NCBI GenBank assembly: GCA_937928385.1
Contig: CALEZD010000047.1
Coordinates: 1 to 24,156 of the forward strand
Direction: 5' to 3'
Length of the DNA stretch: 24,156 nucleotides
Source of the DNA: an uncultured Bacteroidota bacterium
Lineage (GTDB): Bacteria; Bacteroidota; Bacteroidia; Chitinophagales; Chitinophagaceae
A program made the translations under genes and the position numbers. Under the pieces are notes generated by a model that had not been told where the DNA came from, made no database searches, and was given only the letters and a program-made list of their open reading frames with translations. Shown here piece by piece: positions 22,831 through 24,156 of this stretch (within the stretch, counting starts at the first letter, position 1; every line of letters begins with the position of its first letter).

Positions 22831-23493
22831 ATGAAAAAATCAATTTTATCATCAGTATTAGCGGCAGCAGTAAGCATTTTTACCATAAGCACCGCAGACG
22901 CACAAGAAGGTTTCTATATAGGCATACAGGGCGCACAGCAAGCCACCGGCATGTTCAACCGCGATGATATAGACGCAGACAATTTCAAGTATAAAATGAC
23001 AGCCGGCCAAACCTTTGGCCTCGGTGGCGGCTACAACTTCAACAAGAATATGGGCGTAGCCGTAGAAGCCATGTATTCAATAGAAGGACAGGAATACGAA
23101 CTGAATGGCACCATGCTCAGGGAAAAACTGAGCTATGTGAAAGTTCCCGTGCTGTTTTCGTACAATACCAATCCTGAAGCTAAGGTGATGTTTACAGCCA
23201 AAGCAGGTCCGCAGGTGGGAATGCTGGTAAAGGCCAACCTGAAAGACGGTGACGGCGATGTACTGGTGGATGACACTAAGGACGACTACAAAACTTTCGC
23301 TTTTGGCGCAGTAGTGGGTGCCGGTGCCAGGATCAACCTGGCTAAGAACCTCTACTTTGATGCAGGCCTGCGCCTGGATGGTAACTTCACTAACAGCGAA
23401 GAGCCGGTGATGAACGAAGCCAATGTTGAAAAAGCTAAAACGTACAATATGAATGCCGGTATAGAATTAGGCATCAAGTACTTTTTTAACTAA
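22831..23493 (+). CDS. Outer-membrane beta-barrel (porin-like) protein
   Basis: 220 residues. Signal peptide 1-24 (ending STADA-QEG). The mature part consists of alternating beta strands with Gly/aromatic girdles: GFYIGIQGAQ, FGLGGGYNFNKNMGVAVEAMY, LSYVKVPVLFSYN, FGAVVGAGARINLAKNLYFD, and a final strand GIELGIKYFFN ending in an aromatic residue, as outer-membrane barrel proteins do. This matches the Bacteroidota outer-membrane-barrel (PorT-like) group, about eight strands. The transported or bound molecule is unknown. A weak purine-rich stretch (AAAGG) sits before the ATG. A strong terminator follows. Confidence 0.88.
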   Translation: MKKSILSSVLAAAVSIFTISTADAQEGFYIGIQGAQQATGMFNRDDIDADNFKYKMTAGQTFGLGGGYNFNKNMGVAVEAMYSIEGQEYELNGTMLREKLSYVKVPVLFSYNTNPEAKVMFTAKAGPQVGMLVKANLKDGDGDVLVDDTKDDYKTFAFGAVVGAGARINLAKNLYFDAGLRLDGNFTNSEEPVMNEANVEKAKTYNMNAGIELGIKYFFN

Positions 23494-23517
23494 AAAGATA
23501 AAAACACATAGGATTGT

Positions 23518-23549
23518 AATGCGGGGATTGGTATCCCCGCATTTTTTTT
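23518..23549 (+). terminator. Intrinsic terminator after the OMP gene
   Basis: AATGCGGGGAT (23518-23528) pairs with ATCCCCGCATT (23533-23543) around a 4-nt loop, followed by a run of eight T. Confidence 0.92.
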
Positions 23550-23622
23550 ATTTCTGCCCGACTGATTTTTATCATAATAATATATCAGGCAGGTTAAGTA
23601 CTTTAGTTGAAATTTCAGCGAT

Positions 23623-24156
23623 ATGAAAAAAATATTACTCCCTGCTTTATTGATGTTTGCACATAGCATACAATCAAACAGCCAGACAAACGCGACCAAT
23701 TTTACGGCAACAGACTGCAACTCAAACAGCCATACTTTATTTACAGAGTTAGATAATGGTAATGTAGTTGTATTGGCCTGGGTAATGCCCTGCCTGACTT
23801 GCATAGCGCCTGTTAAAACAGCATATAATATTGCAAAGAGCTATAACAATAAACCTGCTTATGCCGGCAAAGTAAAGTTTTACCTGATAGATGACTTTGC
23901 AGACCATAGCTGTACTTATTTATCTAATTGGGCATCAAACAATAATATCGGGCCTGATATATTAACAGTTTTCGATAATGCTCCGGGCGGTACGGTTATT
24001 AAAGAGGATGATTACGGTGGGTCGGGTATGCCGCATGTGGCCATTGTAGGTGGTAGTGATCACAGAATATTTTTTAATAAGCATAATGATGATGTCAACG
24101 ACCCCGCAGGAATAGAATATGCTATTTTCAGAGCTTTAACCCCTGCGTCAGTCACT
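23623..24156 (+). CDS. Secreted thioredoxin-like protein (3' end outside window)
   Basis: Open from ATG 23623 to the window edge: 178 codons, no stop, so C-terminally incomplete here. Signal peptide about 1-20 (MKKILLPALLMFAHSIQSNS-Q). A thioredoxin-fold segment follows: VVVLAWVMPCLTCIAPVKTAY, with the redox-type motif C57-L-T-C60 after a beta strand, and later GMPHVAIVGG, which fits the cis-proline strand. Cys32 and the Cys in DHSCTYL are additional. Likely an exported thiol-disulfide protein; in this phylum such proteins often carry a type IX secretion tail, which would be beyond the window. No clear -7 box was found upstream. Confidence 0.82.
   Translation, partial: MKKILLPALLMFAHSIQSNSQTNATNFTATDCNSNSHTLFTELDNGNVVVLAWVMPCLTCIAPVKTAYNIAKSYNNKPAYAGKVKFYLIDDFADHSCTYLSNWASNNNIGPDILTVFDNAPGGTVIKEDDYGGSGMPHVAIVGGSDHRIFFNKHNDDVNDPAGIEYAIFRALTPASVT

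Overview
The window looks like chromosomal DNA of a Bacteroidota member, probably a Chitinophagaceae-like relative. The signs are the TAnnTTTG -7 promoter element in front of many genes, weak or absent Shine-Dalgarno sequences, Bacteroidota-style secreted peptidases and lipoproteins, and a typical Bacteroidota mreBCD block. Most genes are moderately GC-rich, with two clearly AT-richer stretches: the islet at 2619-5400 and the M48 peptidase gene at 12562-14652. Family assignments come from motif recognition in the translated sequence, not from database searches.

Layout. (1) 104-2618: mreB-mreC-mreD, the elongasome operon; mreC and mreD overlap by 4 nt. (2) 2619-5017: an AT-rich islet where mrdA/rodA would often follow. 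It holds a C-protein-like XRE regulator and, starting on the base after its stop codon, a 684-residue protein that joins an apparent PD-(D/E)XK nuclease-like domain to a DUF2075 (Schlafen group 3-type) helicase. A C-box-like operator precedes the regulator, whose transcript is probably leaderless. No methyltransferase is nearby. This is the best candidate for an undescribed defence-type system. (3) 5018-5774: long non-coding stretch with an orphan-looking promoter and a strong hairpin, then a stand-alone beta-ketoacyl synthase whose own promoter abuts its ATG. (4) 7034-8038, minus: AbiEi-family antitoxin-like regulator without a visible AbiEii toxin. (5) 8254-14652: M28 peptidase, FkbM methyltransferase, M2 (ACE-like) lipoprotein dipeptidase and M48 membrane peptidase, mostly separated by terminators. 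(6) 14653-16648: REP-like twin hairpins and a TPR-adenylate cyclase on the minus strand with an Arg-to-Cys change at a transition-state position. (7) 16649-17993: non-coding region with an array of GGAACA/TGTTCC sites, then pirin. (8) 18000-22344: small membrane protein, periplasmic binding lipoprotein, M28-PDZ peptidase and scpB. (9) 22831-24156: outer-membrane beta-barrel protein and a thioredoxin-like secreted protein cut off by the window edge.

How the genes work together. mreBCD form one complex, and the regulator and nuclease-helicase form one transcription unit. The remaining genes look like single-gene units of general cell physiology: envelope proteolysis, cAMP signalling, chromosome segregation and outer-membrane proteins. 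Gene order links them only weakly.
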